A DNA stretch of 64,000 nucleotides from Agarilytica sp045430285 (lineage in GTDB: Bacteria; Pseudomonadota; Gammaproteobacteria; Pseudomonadales; Cellvibrionaceae). Shown here one piece after another: positions 9,460 through 19,096 of the stretch. The notes under the pieces are model-generated. The model worked only from the letters and a program-made list of their open reading frames with translations. It ran no database searches and was not told where the DNA came from. Every line of letters begins with the position of its first letter. Position 1 is the first letter of the stretch. The stretch spans positions 124,001 to 188,000 of the forward strand of contig JAILXV010000003.1 of NCBI GenBank assembly GCA_045430285.1, written 5' to 3'. The translations under genes were made by a program, and so were the position numbers.

Positions 9460-10632
9460 TTAATTAGGACCGCTTACCATCAATACAATACTATCCCAGG
9501 CTCTGGCAAAAAAGCCTGCTTCGTTGACGCTTTCGATGGCGACCAACGCTTCTTCCACAACAACTTCGTCATCCAAGGTCACGCGTAAAATACCGAGCTC
9601 TTGTCCTTTCGAAATCGGTGCTTCAATAACGGTATTAATTTCAGTTACCGCGTTTAAGTTTTTGTGACTACCGCGAGGAATCGTTGCTACAACTTTTTCT
9701 TTTACGCCCAGTTTAATTTGTTCGGTCAAACCTTTCCAAACGCGACTTGTGACGATCGTATCCACAGGTTGGTAAAGCGTATGTGTTTTATAATAACGGA
9801 ATCCGTATGAAAGAAGTTTATTGGAATCGTCCGCACGCTGTTTTTCAGAACGAGCGCCCAACACCACAGCGACCAACCGTGTTCCATCCCTTAATGCAGA
9901 CGAGACCAAGCCGTAACCCGCCTCGTTGGTATGCCCCGTTTTTATACCATCAACATAAGTACCAGGTAAAAACAAAAGCTTGTTTCTATTTGGTTGATTT
10001 ATGCCGTTGTATTTAAAATATTTTTCCGAATATATGGAGTAATGGCTTTGATGATCATTAATAAGCGACGTCGCTAACAGGGCCAAATCATACGCCGTTG
10101 TGATATGCCCTTCTGCTGGCCAGCCTGTGGCATTTTTGAAATGCGAATCTTTCATTCCCAACAACTGGGCTTGTTGATTCATGACATCCGCAAAGGCATC
10201 TTCACTGCCCGCAATATGCTGTGCTAACGCGATTGATGCATCGTTGCCCGATTGAATAATGATGCCTCTCAAAAGATCGATCACCTGCACTTCTGAACGA
10301 GGCTTTAGAAACATTGTAGAACTACCGCTTTTGGTTCCCCCTCGTCGCCATGCATCGTCACTAATACGTACCAGGTCGGTTTCTTTTAGTCGCCCAGCAT
10401 CAATCTCTTCTGAGACGATATAACTGGTCATCATCTTGGTTAAACTTGCCGGCGGCAGCGGTTGTTTTGCATTGTGTTCGACCAGTACCTTGCCCGTATC
10501 CGCATCGATTAACAGGAAGGCTTTTGCCCCCAACTTTGGTGGAGAAGGAATGATGACCTGCGCCGCCCAAGCGGAGCTACACATAAATACGAGTAAAAAC
10601 GCGAGTGAAAAGCGCATTTTGAAAGATGACAT
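9460..10632 (-). CDS. dacA: D-alanyl-D-alanine carboxypeptidase (PBP5/6 type)
   Basis: This periplasmic enzyme removes the terminal D-alanine from peptidoglycan pentapeptides. The 390-residue protein has a signal peptide ending SSAWA. It shows all three penicillin-binding motifs: SLTK at residues 63-66, SGN at 128-130 and KTG at 231-233. A C-terminal beta domain follows, and the last helix (FFARAWDSIVLMVS) is amphipathic, as expected for PBP5-type membrane anchoring. It lies between rlpA and ybeD in the conserved wall-synthesis cluster. Confidence 0.97.
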   Translation of the reverse strand: MSSFKMRFSLAFLLVFMCSSAWAAQVIIPSPPKLGAKAFLLIDADTGKVLVEHNAKQPLPPASLTKMMTSYIVSEEIDAGRLKETDLVRISDDAWRRGGTKSGSSTMFLKPRSEVQVIDLLRGIIIQSGNDASIALAQHIAGSEDAFADVMNQQAQLLGMKDSHFKNATGWPAEGHITTAYDLALLATSLINDHQSHYSIYSEKYFKYNGINQPNRNKLLFLPGTYVDGIKTGHTNEAGYGLVSSALRDGTRLVAVVLGARSEKQRADDSNKLLSYGFRYYKTHTLYQPVDTIVTSRVWKGLTEQIKLGVKEKVVATIPRGSHKNLNAVTEINTVIEAPISKGQELGILRVTLDDEVVVEEALVAIESVNEAGFFARAWDSIVLMVSGPN

Positions 10633-10713
10633 AACAAGATAAACCTATGATCTAGAGGCGTGAAAGTGTATCAGATTGCAGCACAAACACGTAGTCCACA
10701 GCGATGCTCGGCC

Positions 10714-11583
10714 TCACTTCTCTCGGACAACATGAGGCGCGGGGTAGTTCGCATCCAGAAGCTTCTGCCGAAGCTCTAACACCTGTAAATTACTTGCGAC
10801 TGGGCCAATTTGGACAACGTATAAATCCTTCTTGCGAGAGGGAGGTAATATGCGAACTGGAAGGGTAGAGAGCTTTTTCAGTTTGCGCTTAAAGGCTTCC
10901 GCAGAGGCTTTTCTACCAAAAGCACCGGCCTGTAAATAGGTATTCTCTGGCAGTTTATAGCCTCCAGAATCTTCCGGCTCAGGCGCCTTGAGACCTGATA
11001 CTGCCGCAGCATCTTCTTTTGCGCCATTTCCAGAAGCTGACGGATGCGCAGCGTGATAGGCCGATGGGTCAATGTATTCCAGGGATACTTTTGCTGTGCC
11101 GCTGCGCTCGAAACCCAACTTCTTCGCGGCGGTATAGGTAAGGTCGATCACGCGATCTCCATGAAATGGCCCTCGATCATTCACACGCACAATCACGCTG
11201 CGGCGGTTTTCTATATTGGTCACGCGCACATAGCTGGGAATGGGTAGGGTTTTGTGAGCCGCCGTCATGCCATACATATTGTATATTTCACCATTTGCCG
11301 TATGGCGACCATGAAATTTTTCACCGTACCAGGAGGCAACGCCTTTTTCTCGGTAACCCTCTGGCGCTTTCATAATATGGTAGGTTTTTCCGAGTACCTT
11401 ATAGGGCGTTTTATTGCCCGCAATGGTCCGTAATTCCTCTCGGGGAATGGGTTCCTTAATATGAGACACATCTAAAGGTTTGTCTGGGCCGCGATCCTGT
11501 TCTTCCACTGTCCATAAATTTTCACAAGCGGGCAACAATATGACCACACATGCAAAGCTTACACTTTTTAAAATCCATCGCAT
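10714..11583 (-). CDS. rlpA: septal ring lytic transglycosylase RlpA, lipoprotein with SPOR domain
   Basis: RlpA cleaves denuded glycan strands at the septum and helps daughter-cell separation in Pseudomonas. The 289-residue product has a lipoprotein signal with lipobox LPAC at residues 17-20. The double-psi beta-barrel starts at GVASWYGEKFHGRHTANGE and continues through VRVNDRGPFHGDRVIDL. A C-terminal SPOR domain (YLQAGAFGRKASAEAFKRKL and following) binds septal peptidoglycan. It follows mltB by 16 bases, so the two hydrolases are probably co-transcribed. Confidence 0.95.
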   Translation of the reverse strand: MRWILKSVSFACVVILLPACENLWTVEEQDRGPDKPLDVSHIKEPIPREELRTIAGNKTPYKVLGKTYHIMKAPEGYREKGVASWYGEKFHGRHTANGEIYNMYGMTAAHKTLPIPSYVRVTNIENRRSVIVRVNDRGPFHGDRVIDLTYTAAKKLGFERSGTAKVSLEYIDPSAYHAAHPSASGNGAKEDAAAVSGLKAPEPEDSGGYKLPENTYLQAGAFGRKASAEAFKRKLKKLSTLPVRILPPSRKKDLYVVQIGPVASNLQVLELRQKLLDANYPAPHVVREK

Positions 11584-11599
11584 TCTGTCTGCAAGCCCT

Positions 11600-12727
11600 C
11601 TACTTCATTCTCTGCTTAATTTTTTCGCCCAGCTCCCACACGGCCATAGCGTATAAATGGCTACGATTGTAACGGGTAATCACATAAAAATTATTAAAGC
11701 CTAACCAAAACTCTTTTCCGTGCTCACCCACATACATCAGGGGTATAGCCTTGCTCTCTGAGGAAAAACTATCCGCAGCAAAACCCTTTTTATTTTCGTC
11801 TTCCGCAGAGGCCAAACGAAAGCCTTTTTTACCCAGTTCAGCGAGTGAGTATTTGGGTTTGGATTTTTCATTCAAGACAGTTTTATCGTAACCATCTGAA
11901 ATGCGTGCGCGGGCTAACACCGGCTGCCCATCTTTCCATTTGTGCGCTTTGAAATAATTTGCCACGCTGCCAATGGCATCTACTGGGTTATTCCAGATAT
12001 CAACTTTGTTGTCGCCATCAAAATCCACGGCATATGCGCGGTAACTGCTTGGAATAAATTGTCCGTAACCCATTGCGCCAGCATAGGAGCCTTTCAACAA
12101 CAAAGGGTCTTGCTCTTGCTCACGGGTCATCAACATATAGTGTTCAAGCTGCCCAAGAAAAAATTTTCCGCGCTTTGGGTAATCGAAGCCTAAGGTCGCT
12201 AAGGCATCCAAGACTCTGTATTTACCTGCGTGTCGTCCATAGCGTGTTTCCACACCAATAATGGCGACAATTATTTCGGGCGCGACGCCCATTTCAGCAG
12301 ATGCACGCTGAATCGTAGCCTTATGCTCGTTCCAAAATTCCAGCCCTTGCTTAATACGAGACTCTTGAATAAAGATGTCGCGATATTCGAACCATTCTTT
12401 CGTCTTTTCTGCTGGACGAGAAATGGCTTCCAAAATTGATTCTTGTCTATCCGCTTGAGCCAATAACGACTTTACTTCTTTTTCTGAGAATTTATGCTCG
12501 CCGACCATTTTCTGAATAAATGCTTCGGCACCAGGGTGAACCGAATAATCGGCAGCCGCAGAAAAAGTTAACACACTGACAAACACTCCCACTGCCACGC
12601 GAATAAAATATGCGCCTCTACCGAACAACGACGTCGCTTTTACCTGTGGTATTTTTACTTGTCTTATCAATTTTTTTACCTTTTTCATATCCGTCACATT
12701 TTTCATCTTTTTTAACATGCTCAACAA
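11600..12727 (-). CDS. mltB: lytic murein transglycosylase B
   Basis: MltB cuts the glycan backbone of peptidoglycan to form 1,6-anhydro ends. The 375-residue product shows the catalytic glutamate in IIGVETRYGRHAGKYR, then GYGQFIPSSYRAYAVDFDGD and DIWNNPVDAIGSVANYF, the family signatures. The start is uncertain. The frame opens with TTG at 12727, which has an AGGA box 7 bases upstream; an ATG follows at 12718. In either case about 40 basic residues precede the hydrophobic export segment (VAVGVFVSVLTFSAAA). There is no lipobox, unlike E. coli MltB, so it is a secreted or anchored form. An internal TTG would give a more normal signal peptide. Confidence 0.93.
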   Translation of the reverse strand: MLSMLKKMKNVTDMKKVKKLIRQVKIPQVKATSLFGRGAYFIRVAVGVFVSVLTFSAAADYSVHPGAEAFIQKMVGEHKFSEKEVKSLLAQADRQESILEAISRPAEKTKEWFEYRDIFIQESRIKQGLEFWNEHKATIQRASAEMGVAPEIIVAIIGVETRYGRHAGKYRVLDALATLGFDYPKRGKFFLGQLEHYMLMTREQEQDPLLLKGSYAGAMGYGQFIPSSYRAYAVDFDGDNKVDIWNNPVDAIGSVANYFKAHKWKDGQPVLARARISDGYDKTVLNEKSKPKYSLAELGKKGFRLASAEDENKKGFAADSFSSESKAIPLMYVGEHGKEFWLGFNNFYVITRYNRSHLYAMAVWELGEKIKQRMK

Positions 12728-12824
12728 GTAATCCTATTTTTGATCATTCTTTTAAAGGGACTAGCATACCGAGAACAGACATTAATGACTGCGCCAACAC
12801 ACTTAAACTTAGATGAATATCCCA

Positions 12825-13976
12825 TTATGAGGTAACTTTTTTCTTTTCAGTTGAAATGGCCATTAAAATGCCAAAGCCCGTCATCAGCGTCACGATAGAT
12901 GTTCCTCCCAAGCTCACCAAAGGTAGGGGAACCCCCACTACAGGCAACAATCCAGACACCATTCCGATATTCACAAAGACATAGACAAAGAAAGTCAGCG
13001 TAATACTCCCCGCCAATAGCCGATTAAATGTATTTTGTGCGGACCAGGCGATAAAAAGACCTCGGCCGATAATAAGTAGATACAAAGTAATCAGTGAAAG
13101 CACCCCCACCAAACCAAACTCTTCCGCCAATACAGCAATAATAAAATCGGTATGACTTTCAGGAAGAAAGTCGAGCTGAGACTGGGTGCCATTCAACCAA
13201 CCCTTCCCTTCTATGCCGCCGGAGCCAATGGCAGTTTTGGATTGAATAATATTCCAACCGGCACCGAGGCGATCCGCTTCTGGGTCGAGCAGAGTCAATA
13301 CACGCTGCTTCTGATAATCCTTCATGACAAAGACCCACATCGGCCAAAGACTGCACCCCAAAAGGAATACACTGGAAAAAATATAGCGCCAGCGCAGGCC
13401 CGCCAAAAACACAGCGATTATCCCCGAAGCTGCGATCAATAGGGATGTCCCTAAATCGGGCTGTTTTAGAATAAGCACGGCAGGTAAAGCAATAATTGCA
13501 AGGCACCAAAAGGTGTGTTTTAAGTTCGGCGGTAAAACTCGGTTGGATAGATAGGATGCCACCATGACCGGCACCGCTATTTTTAATACTTCAGAAGGCT
13601 GAAAACGGAAAAACCCCAAACTGATCCAGCGCTGAGCGCCTTTGGCGCCGACCCCAATTACAAATACCAATACCAATAGCACCAAACCAAAACCATACAA
13701 CCAGGGCGCCCACCGACGCATCACGTTCATATCCACTTGTGCAACGGCGAACATCGTACAGTAAGCGATCGCAAAGAATACTAACTGTCGCGTGATAAGA
13801 CGCTGACTTTCCCCGCTGGCGCTATAGAGGACGGTAAGCCCAAAACAGGTCACTGTGAGTAAAAGTATGAGTAAGAGCGGATCGATATGTATACGCTTGA
13901 GCACGCCTTCACTTCGGGCAAAGTGATGGGTTGAATCTGGCAGACGCCGTAAAAAATCTTGATTCGCTGTACTCAT
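12825..13976 (-). CDS. rodA: rod-shape SEDS peptidoglycan glycosyltransferase RodA
   Basis: RodA polymerises lipid II into glycan strands within the elongasome, as partner of PBP2. The 383-residue polytopic protein has the SEDS core, including LYSASGES near the N-terminus, WISLGFFRFQPSEVLKIAVP and QKQRVLTLLDPEADRLGAGW. The C-terminal GVPLPLVSLGGTSIVTLM motif is also clear. About ten membrane helices are visible. Its start overlaps the end of mrdA by 4 bases, which indicates translational coupling of the two partners. Confidence 0.97.
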   Translation of the reverse strand: MSTANQDFLRRLPDSTHHFARSEGVLKRIHIDPLLLILLLTVTCFGLTVLYSASGESQRLITRQLVFFAIAYCTMFAVAQVDMNVMRRWAPWLYGFGLVLLVLVFVIGVGAKGAQRWISLGFFRFQPSEVLKIAVPVMVASYLSNRVLPPNLKHTFWCLAIIALPAVLILKQPDLGTSLLIAASGIIAVFLAGLRWRYIFSSVFLLGCSLWPMWVFVMKDYQKQRVLTLLDPEADRLGAGWNIIQSKTAIGSGGIEGKGWLNGTQSQLDFLPESHTDFIIAVLAEEFGLVGVLSLITLYLLIIGRGLFIAWSAQNTFNRLLAGSITLTFFVYVFVNIGMVSGLLPVVGVPLPLVSLGGTSIVTLMTGFGILMAISTEKKKVTS

Positions 13977-15865
13977 GGCTTTTTATCCTGCTTTTCCTTC
14001 GCGCGCATCAATGTTTTTTGGCTTTTAAAATACTGATCAAACACGGCTTTCACCACAGGGAAAGTCGTCGCAGAATGCTTTTCACCATTTTCGACAATGA
14101 CCGCCAGTGCAATCTCGGGATTTTCTGCCGGCGCAAAACCAACGAATAAAGTATGGTCACGATTCGCGGCAGTTAAACTTTCACTGTCGTACTTTTCGCC
14201 CTGGGCAATACCAACGACCTGGGCAGTGCCCGTTTTACCGGCAATTTTGTAGGACATTTTGCGGCCCAATGAAGCAGCCGTTCCTTTTATGCTATGCACG
14301 ACATCATGCATTGAGTCATGAATAAAATCCCAGTTTTGATCATAGCCCTGGTAATTACTCTCTTCTATCAGCTCGGTTTCTTGGTCACCAATACGGGCGA
14401 CCAAACGAGGCTTTATACGCTTCCCTTTTGCGGCCAGCGTTGCCGTCATCACCGCCAACTGCAAGGGGGTGGCTAAAACATCCCCCTGCCCGATACTCAT
14501 ATTCAAACTGTTCCCTGGGTACCAATCCAAACCACGCACCGCTTTTTTCCATGGTCGGGAAGGCCATAAGCCACTGCGCTCACTGGGAATGTCGACTTTC
14601 GTTTTCTCACCCAAGCCAAAATGCATGCCGAACTCATGCATGCGATCGACACCCATGCGAAAGGCCAAATCGTAGAAATAAATATCGCAGGATTCAATAA
14701 TGGCCTCTTCTAAATCGACACTCTCGCCATGACCACCCTCTTTCCACTCCCGATAAAAACGCTCGTCGTTTTCTAGCTGATAAAACCCTGGATCTTTAAT
14801 GTGGGTGTTCACATCTATAATTTGTGTTTCTAGGCCGCCTAAACCGAGCATGGGCTTAAGCGTGGAACCTGGCGGGTACTGACCTTGCACGGTGCGGTTA
14901 AACAAGGGCAAGTCTAAAGATTCGTTCAACTCGCGATACGCTTTAACGCTAATGCCAGTGACAAATAAATTGGGATCAAAACTTGGTGTACTCGCCATTG
15001 CTAAGACACCACCACTCGCCACTTCAATAGCAACCAGAGCACCACGACGCTCACCCAAGGTTTTCACAGCGGCCGCTTGAATACTACTGTCTAAAAATAG
15101 ATGTAGATCTTTTCCTGCTTCCGGCTGCTCCTCGTCGATAAGGCGCAAGCGTCGACCATGAGCGTTTGCTTCTATATATTCTACGCCGACCTCACCTAGC
15201 AATTCGTTTTCATAGTATTTTTCAATCCCTGTTTTGCCAATACTGCGCGTCCCTGAATAACGATTAAAATCGTCCTCATCGAAACCCGCCAATTCCTTTT
15301 CATTAATACGGCCAACATACCCTAATGTATGGGCAAATAATGCAGAGTAGGGATATGAGCGCACTAATTGCGCTTCGATTTTAATGCCTTGAAAGGCGAA
15401 CTTGTTCACGGCCAATATCGCAATTTCTTCCTTGGTTAAACGATATCGCAAAGGCACCGGCTCGTAAGGACGGCGGCGCTGTTTTAGATAACGGTAGAAA
15501 CTGGTTTTGTCATCTTCATCGATGTTGATAAGTGCTGAAAGCCGCTCGATGGTTTCTTCAAGGTTTTTTACCCGCTCACGGACAATAGATAACGCGAAAC
15601 TGGGTCGGTTTTCTGCAATTAGCTCCCCACGACGATCAAATACCAAGCCCCTGTTTGGGGCAATGGGACGCACCTGAATCCGATTGCGATCCGACATCGT
15701 GGCATAGTTTTCATAGTGGGTAATTTGAAGGGAGTAGAAACGGTAAATCAGCACACCGAACAGAACGACCACCAGCATCAACGCAAATATAATGCGCCGC
15801 GCAAACACCATCGCCTCGTTGAGGTGATCTTTAAAGCGGTGGTGTTCAGTGCTCGCCCAGTTCAT
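13973..15865 (-). CDS. mrdA: penicillin-binding protein 2, elongation transpeptidase
   Basis: PBP2 cross-links the side-wall peptidoglycan made by RodA. The 630-residue protein has a short cytoplasmic tail, one N-terminal membrane helix (about residues 24-42), the class B dimerisation region and a transpeptidase domain. That domain carries the active-site motif STLK (S334-K337), the SCD motif of the SxN box, and KTG in AGKTGTAQVV. The gene order with rlmH, rsfS and nadD upstream and rodA downstream is the conserved elongation operon. Confidence 0.98.
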   Translation of the reverse strand: MNWASTEHHRFKDHLNEAMVFARRIIFALMLVVVLFGVLIYRFYSLQITHYENYATMSDRNRIQVRPIAPNRGLVFDRRGELIAENRPSFALSIVRERVKNLEETIERLSALINIDEDDKTSFYRYLKQRRRPYEPVPLRYRLTKEEIAILAVNKFAFQGIKIEAQLVRSYPYSALFAHTLGYVGRINEKELAGFDEDDFNRYSGTRSIGKTGIEKYYENELLGEVGVEYIEANAHGRRLRLIDEEQPEAGKDLHLFLDSSIQAAAVKTLGERRGALVAIEVASGGVLAMASTPSFDPNLFVTGISVKAYRELNESLDLPLFNRTVQGQYPPGSTLKPMLGLGGLETQIIDVNTHIKDPGFYQLENDERFYREWKEGGHGESVDLEEAIIESCDIYFYDLAFRMGVDRMHEFGMHFGLGEKTKVDIPSERSGLWPSRPWKKAVRGLDWYPGNSLNMSIGQGDVLATPLQLAVMTATLAAKGKRIKPRLVARIGDQETELIEESNYQGYDQNWDFIHDSMHDVVHSIKGTAASLGRKMSYKIAGKTGTAQVVGIAQGEKYDSESLTAANRDHTLFVGFAPAENPEIALAVIVENGEKHSATTFPVVKAVFDQYFKSQKTLMRAKEKQDKKP

Positions 15866-16046
15866 AGCAAAAAATTAGTGTCGCTTTATCGAATAATGTC
15901 GCGCGATGCGGGCAGAAGCCCTCAATGTTGCGCTGTTCTTATGATAGATCTTTCATGCCGGTTCGACATATATCTACTGGCGCCCACCTTAGCATTATTC
16001 ATTCAACAAGGAAGCACCGAGCGTAACTTTTCGCTAAGCGCTACCC

Positions 16047-16514
16047 CTATTTATGGTAAGGGTGATTCTGGGTAATGCTCCATGCGCGATATAACTGCTC
16101 GATCAACACCACGCGCACTAAAGGATGGGGCAACGTTAACGCTGAAAGTGACCAGCGCTCATGGGCTTGCTGTAGACAATCCTTTGACAGGCCATCGGGG
16201 CCACCAATGACAATGCTCGCGTCCTCGCCATTCATCTGCCAATCTTTCAGCTTTTCGGTCAGCCCCTCCGTTGATAGTGACTTGCCTTTTACATCGAGCG
16301 CGATCATTCTCGCACCCTTGGGCAGAGCCGCAAGGATCTGCTTCCCTTCATCTGCTTTAAGCTTTTCTATATTGGAATTTTTATTGCGGTTCGCCAAGGG
16401 CAAGTCAATAAGCTGCGGGTTCAATTCTTTCGGCAGGCGCTTAGCATATTCTTGATAGCCTTCGCTCACCCAACTTGGCATTTTGCCGCCAACACTTATC
16501 AACGATATCTTCAC
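16047..16514 (-). CDS. rlmH: 23S rRNA pseudouridine-1915 N3-methyltransferase RlmH
   Basis: RlmH methylates pseudouridine 1915 in helix 69 of 23S rRNA on assembled 70S ribosomes. At 155 residues it has the family length. The SPOUT knot is visible in IVIGGPDGLS and in the C-terminal LSALTLPHPLVRVVLIEQLYRA region, ending NHPYHK as in typical members. It lies 40 bases after rsfS, the usual neighbour. Confidence 0.98.
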   Translation of the reverse strand: MKISLISVGGKMPSWVSEGYQEYAKRLPKELNPQLIDLPLANRNKNSNIEKLKADEGKQILAALPKGARMIALDVKGKSLSTEGLTEKLKDWQMNGEDASIVIGGPDGLSKDCLQQAHERWSLSALTLPHPLVRVVLIEQLYRAWSITQNHPYHK

Positions 16515-16553
16515 GGCTACTCCTAAAAACGCGGCTTAAACCGAGGTGCCCGA

Positions 16554-16904
16554 TTAGTCTTCAGGAGTATTTTTACGGCTTGAAGGCTCCATGGCCCACA
16601 GCTTTTCTAACTCGTAAAAATCTCTCGTCGTTTGCTGCATCACATGCACCACGGTATCGCCATAATCGACCAAGACCCATTCACCGCCATCCATGCCTTC
16701 TATGCCGATGGGAATGAGACTCTGTTTTTTACCTTCCACGATGACGTTTTCAGCCAGTGATTTTACGTGGCGATTGGAGGTCCCCGTCGCGATAATGAGG
16801 GAATCCATCACATCGCTGAGCGAGGTCACATCTAATATCGTGATGTCTTGCCCTTTTAAATCGTCTAATGCCGTTTTTACTATGTTGTTTGTTGTTTCAG
16901 CCAT
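16554..16904 (-). CDS. rsfS: ribosomal silencing factor RsfS
   Basis: RsfS binds ribosomal protein uL14 and blocks subunit joining during starvation. The 116-residue protein shows the DUF143 core: DITILDVTSLSDVMDSLIIA, TGTSNRHVKSLAENV and EWVLVDYGDTVVHVMQ. A short C-terminal tail after YELEKLW is typical. It lies between nadD and rlmH, its conserved place. The intergenic space to nadD is about 100 bases and shows no clear hairpin. Confidence 0.97.
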   Translation of the reverse strand: MAETTNNIVKTALDDLKGQDITILDVTSLSDVMDSLIIATGTSNRHVKSLAENVIVEGKKQSLIPIGIEGMDGGEWVLVDYGDTVVHVMQQTTRDFYELEKLWAMEPSSRKNTPED

Positions 16905-17004
16905 GTATATCTCGTTAGTGCTCGGTTCTACTTATGTGTTTTTACTGATGCGTTTTTATTGATATGAAGTCTTTATTCTATCTCTGGGGTGCCCCCAAAT
17001 AAGC

Positions 17005-17676
17005 TTAGGTCACGGCCTTTTGGTACAAACCATATTCTTGAATATAGCTGGCCACCGGAGGCGATACCATATTGTCGATGCTCTGACCCTTCGCGATACA
17101 ATCCCGAATCGTATTTGAAGCAATATCGATCGGCGACATCGCTAACTGTGCGACTTGTCCATGGGTATAAGTATCTAACACGCCAAGCGGCACTTCATGC
17201 TCGGCGCGATATGCCTGCAATTCTTTATGGTCCTCACTATCTGTCTTAGTTTGCCAAACGCCCAAACGTGTCACGACCACTAAATTCACTTTGTTCAGGA
17301 TATCTTGCCAACGATGCCAGCGAGAGAAGTTTAACCACGAATCTTCACCGACCACAAAGCTAATACTGACAGCTTCACCGAGTTCACGGCGCAACGCTGT
17401 TACCGTATCCACCGTATAGGAAACCGACTGACACGCCATTTCTCTCGTATCGACAAAAAGATTCGTTGAGCCCTCATCGAAAGCCCTTCGCAACATTGCT
17501 AATCGATGATGATTCTCAACGTGCAAGCGCGCTTTATGCGGCGGAACATGACAAGGGATAATATGGATTTTCTGTGGCGTAAGCTGCTGGTTTACCGTAC
17601 GCACTATATGCTCATGGCCCAGGTGTACGGGGTCAAAACTGCCCCCGTAAAGCACCACCTTAGGGAGCTTACTCAA
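17005..17676 (-). CDS. nadD: nicotinate-nucleotide adenylyltransferase NadD
   Basis: NadD makes deamido-NAD from nicotinate mononucleotide and ATP. The nucleotidyltransferase motif YGGSFDPVHLGH lies at residues 10-21. The C-terminal SPIDIASNTIRDCIAKG corresponds to the ISSTxIR motif. The 223-residue length is normal. The start is a TTG that overlaps the proA stop by four bases (TTGA), so the gene is probably translated by coupling to proA. Confidence 0.96.
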   Translation of the reverse strand: MSKLPKVVLYGGSFDPVHLGHEHIVRTVNQQLTPQKIHIIPCHVPPHKARLHVENHHRLAMLRRAFDEGSTNLFVDTREMACQSVSYTVDTVTALRRELGEAVSISFVVGEDSWLNFSRWHRWQDILNKVNLVVVTRLGVWQTKTDSEDHKELQAYRAEHEVPLGVLDTYTHGQVAQLAMSPIDIASNTIRDCIAKGQSIDNMVSPPVASYIQEYGLYQKAVT

Positions 17677-18926
17677 CCGAGTATCTGCCCATCACCCAGC
17701 ACAATCCATTTTTGCGAGGTTAAGCCCTCCAAACCAACGGGGCCACGTGCATGAATTTTATCTGTTGATATGCCGATCTCTGCGCCTAGGCCATATTGAA
17801 AGCCATCTGCAAAACGCGTGGAAGCATTCACCATCACAGAGCTCGAGTCCACCTCATTCAAAAAGCGGCGCGCCAAGCTGTAGTTTTCCGACACGATGAC
17901 TTCCGTATGTTTCGAGCTGTATGTATCGATGTGATCCATCGCCTCATCAACGTCGGCAACAATTTTGATCGCCAACACAGGCGCCAAATATTCCGTTGCC
18001 CAATCTTCGTCCGTGGCGATATTTGCCTCAATCAAGGCACGCGTTTTTTCACAACCACGCAACTCAACGCCTTTCTCGACATAGGCATCCGCCAAGCGAG
18101 GTAAAATTGCTGACGCGATGGACTCCGCAACCAATAACGTTTCCATCGCATTACAAACACCATAGCGATGGGTCTTACTATTCAAGGCAATATCGAAAGC
18201 CTTATCGAGGTCGGCTTGCCCATCGATATAGACATGGCAAATACCATCTAAATGCTTAATCACACTCACTTTTGCGTCGTTACTGATACGCTCGATCAAG
18301 CTCTTGCCGCCGCGGGGCACAATCACATCCACAAACTCTGGCATGGTGATCAATTCGCCCACGGCTTCACGGTCAGTGGTTTCTACTACTTGCACGGCAT
18401 CGGCAGGTAAACCGGCGCTTTCAAGGCCTTGGCGAATGCATTTCGCAATGGCCTGATTGGACTGTATGGCCTCACTACCGCCGCGCAAAATCGTTGCGTT
18501 ACCCGATTTAAGACAAAGGCTTGCCGCATCAATCGTCACGTTAGGGCGTGATTCATAGATAATCCCGATCACCCCCAAAGGCGCCCGCATCTTACCTACT
18601 TGAATCCCTGAAGGGCGGTATTTTAAATCTGTAATTTCACCGCATGGATCGGGTAAGGCCGCCACTTGGCGCAGGCCCTCGATCATGCCGTCGAATCTTG
18701 GCGGCGTAAGTTCAAGCCGGTCTAACAATGCCGCATCTAAGCCATTGCGCTTTCCGTTCTCCAGATCTGCTTGATTCGCCTCTGTGATCGCTTGCTTTTC
18801 TGCCACAAGCGCATCCGCTATTGCCATAAGCGCCGCATTTTTTGCGCTGGCATCAGCAGCCATTATTTTTCTTGAGGCAGCGCGCGCGCGCTGCCCAAGG
18901 GTTTGCATATAATCTTTTACGTTCAT
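17673..18926 (-). CDS. proA: gamma-glutamyl phosphate reductase ProA
   Basis: ProA reduces gamma-glutamyl phosphate to glutamate semialdehyde, the second step of proline synthesis. The 417-residue protein belongs to the aldehyde dehydrogenase superfamily. It has the catalytic cysteine in KHLDGICHVYID and the VNASTRFADGFQYGLGAEIGIST segment. It is the first gene of the run into nadD. The position before nadD, without proB, matches Pseudomonas. Confidence 0.98.
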   Translation of the reverse strand: MNVKDYMQTLGQRARAASRKIMAADASAKNAALMAIADALVAEKQAITEANQADLENGKRNGLDAALLDRLELTPPRFDGMIEGLRQVAALPDPCGEITDLKYRPSGIQVGKMRAPLGVIGIIYESRPNVTIDAASLCLKSGNATILRGGSEAIQSNQAIAKCIRQGLESAGLPADAVQVVETTDREAVGELITMPEFVDVIVPRGGKSLIERISNDAKVSVIKHLDGICHVYIDGQADLDKAFDIALNSKTHRYGVCNAMETLLVAESIASAILPRLADAYVEKGVELRGCEKTRALIEANIATDEDWATEYLAPVLAIKIVADVDEAMDHIDTYSSKHTEVIVSENYSLARRFLNEVDSSSVMVNASTRFADGFQYGLGAEIGISTDKIHARGPVGLEGLTSQKWIVLGDGQILG

Positions 18927-19096
18927 GTGGCTATGTATTTCTTTGTATTCGTTTTTAATAAATGGCGATACGTATATTTCTGGCTAAACACGAGCTAAAC
19001 AACAAAAACTCCGACAAAGCTCTCGCCCCAGAATACAGGGCCGCTAAGCCAGTTGGCTATTATACACGCTTGGCTGCTTTTAGTTTTACCGGAAAG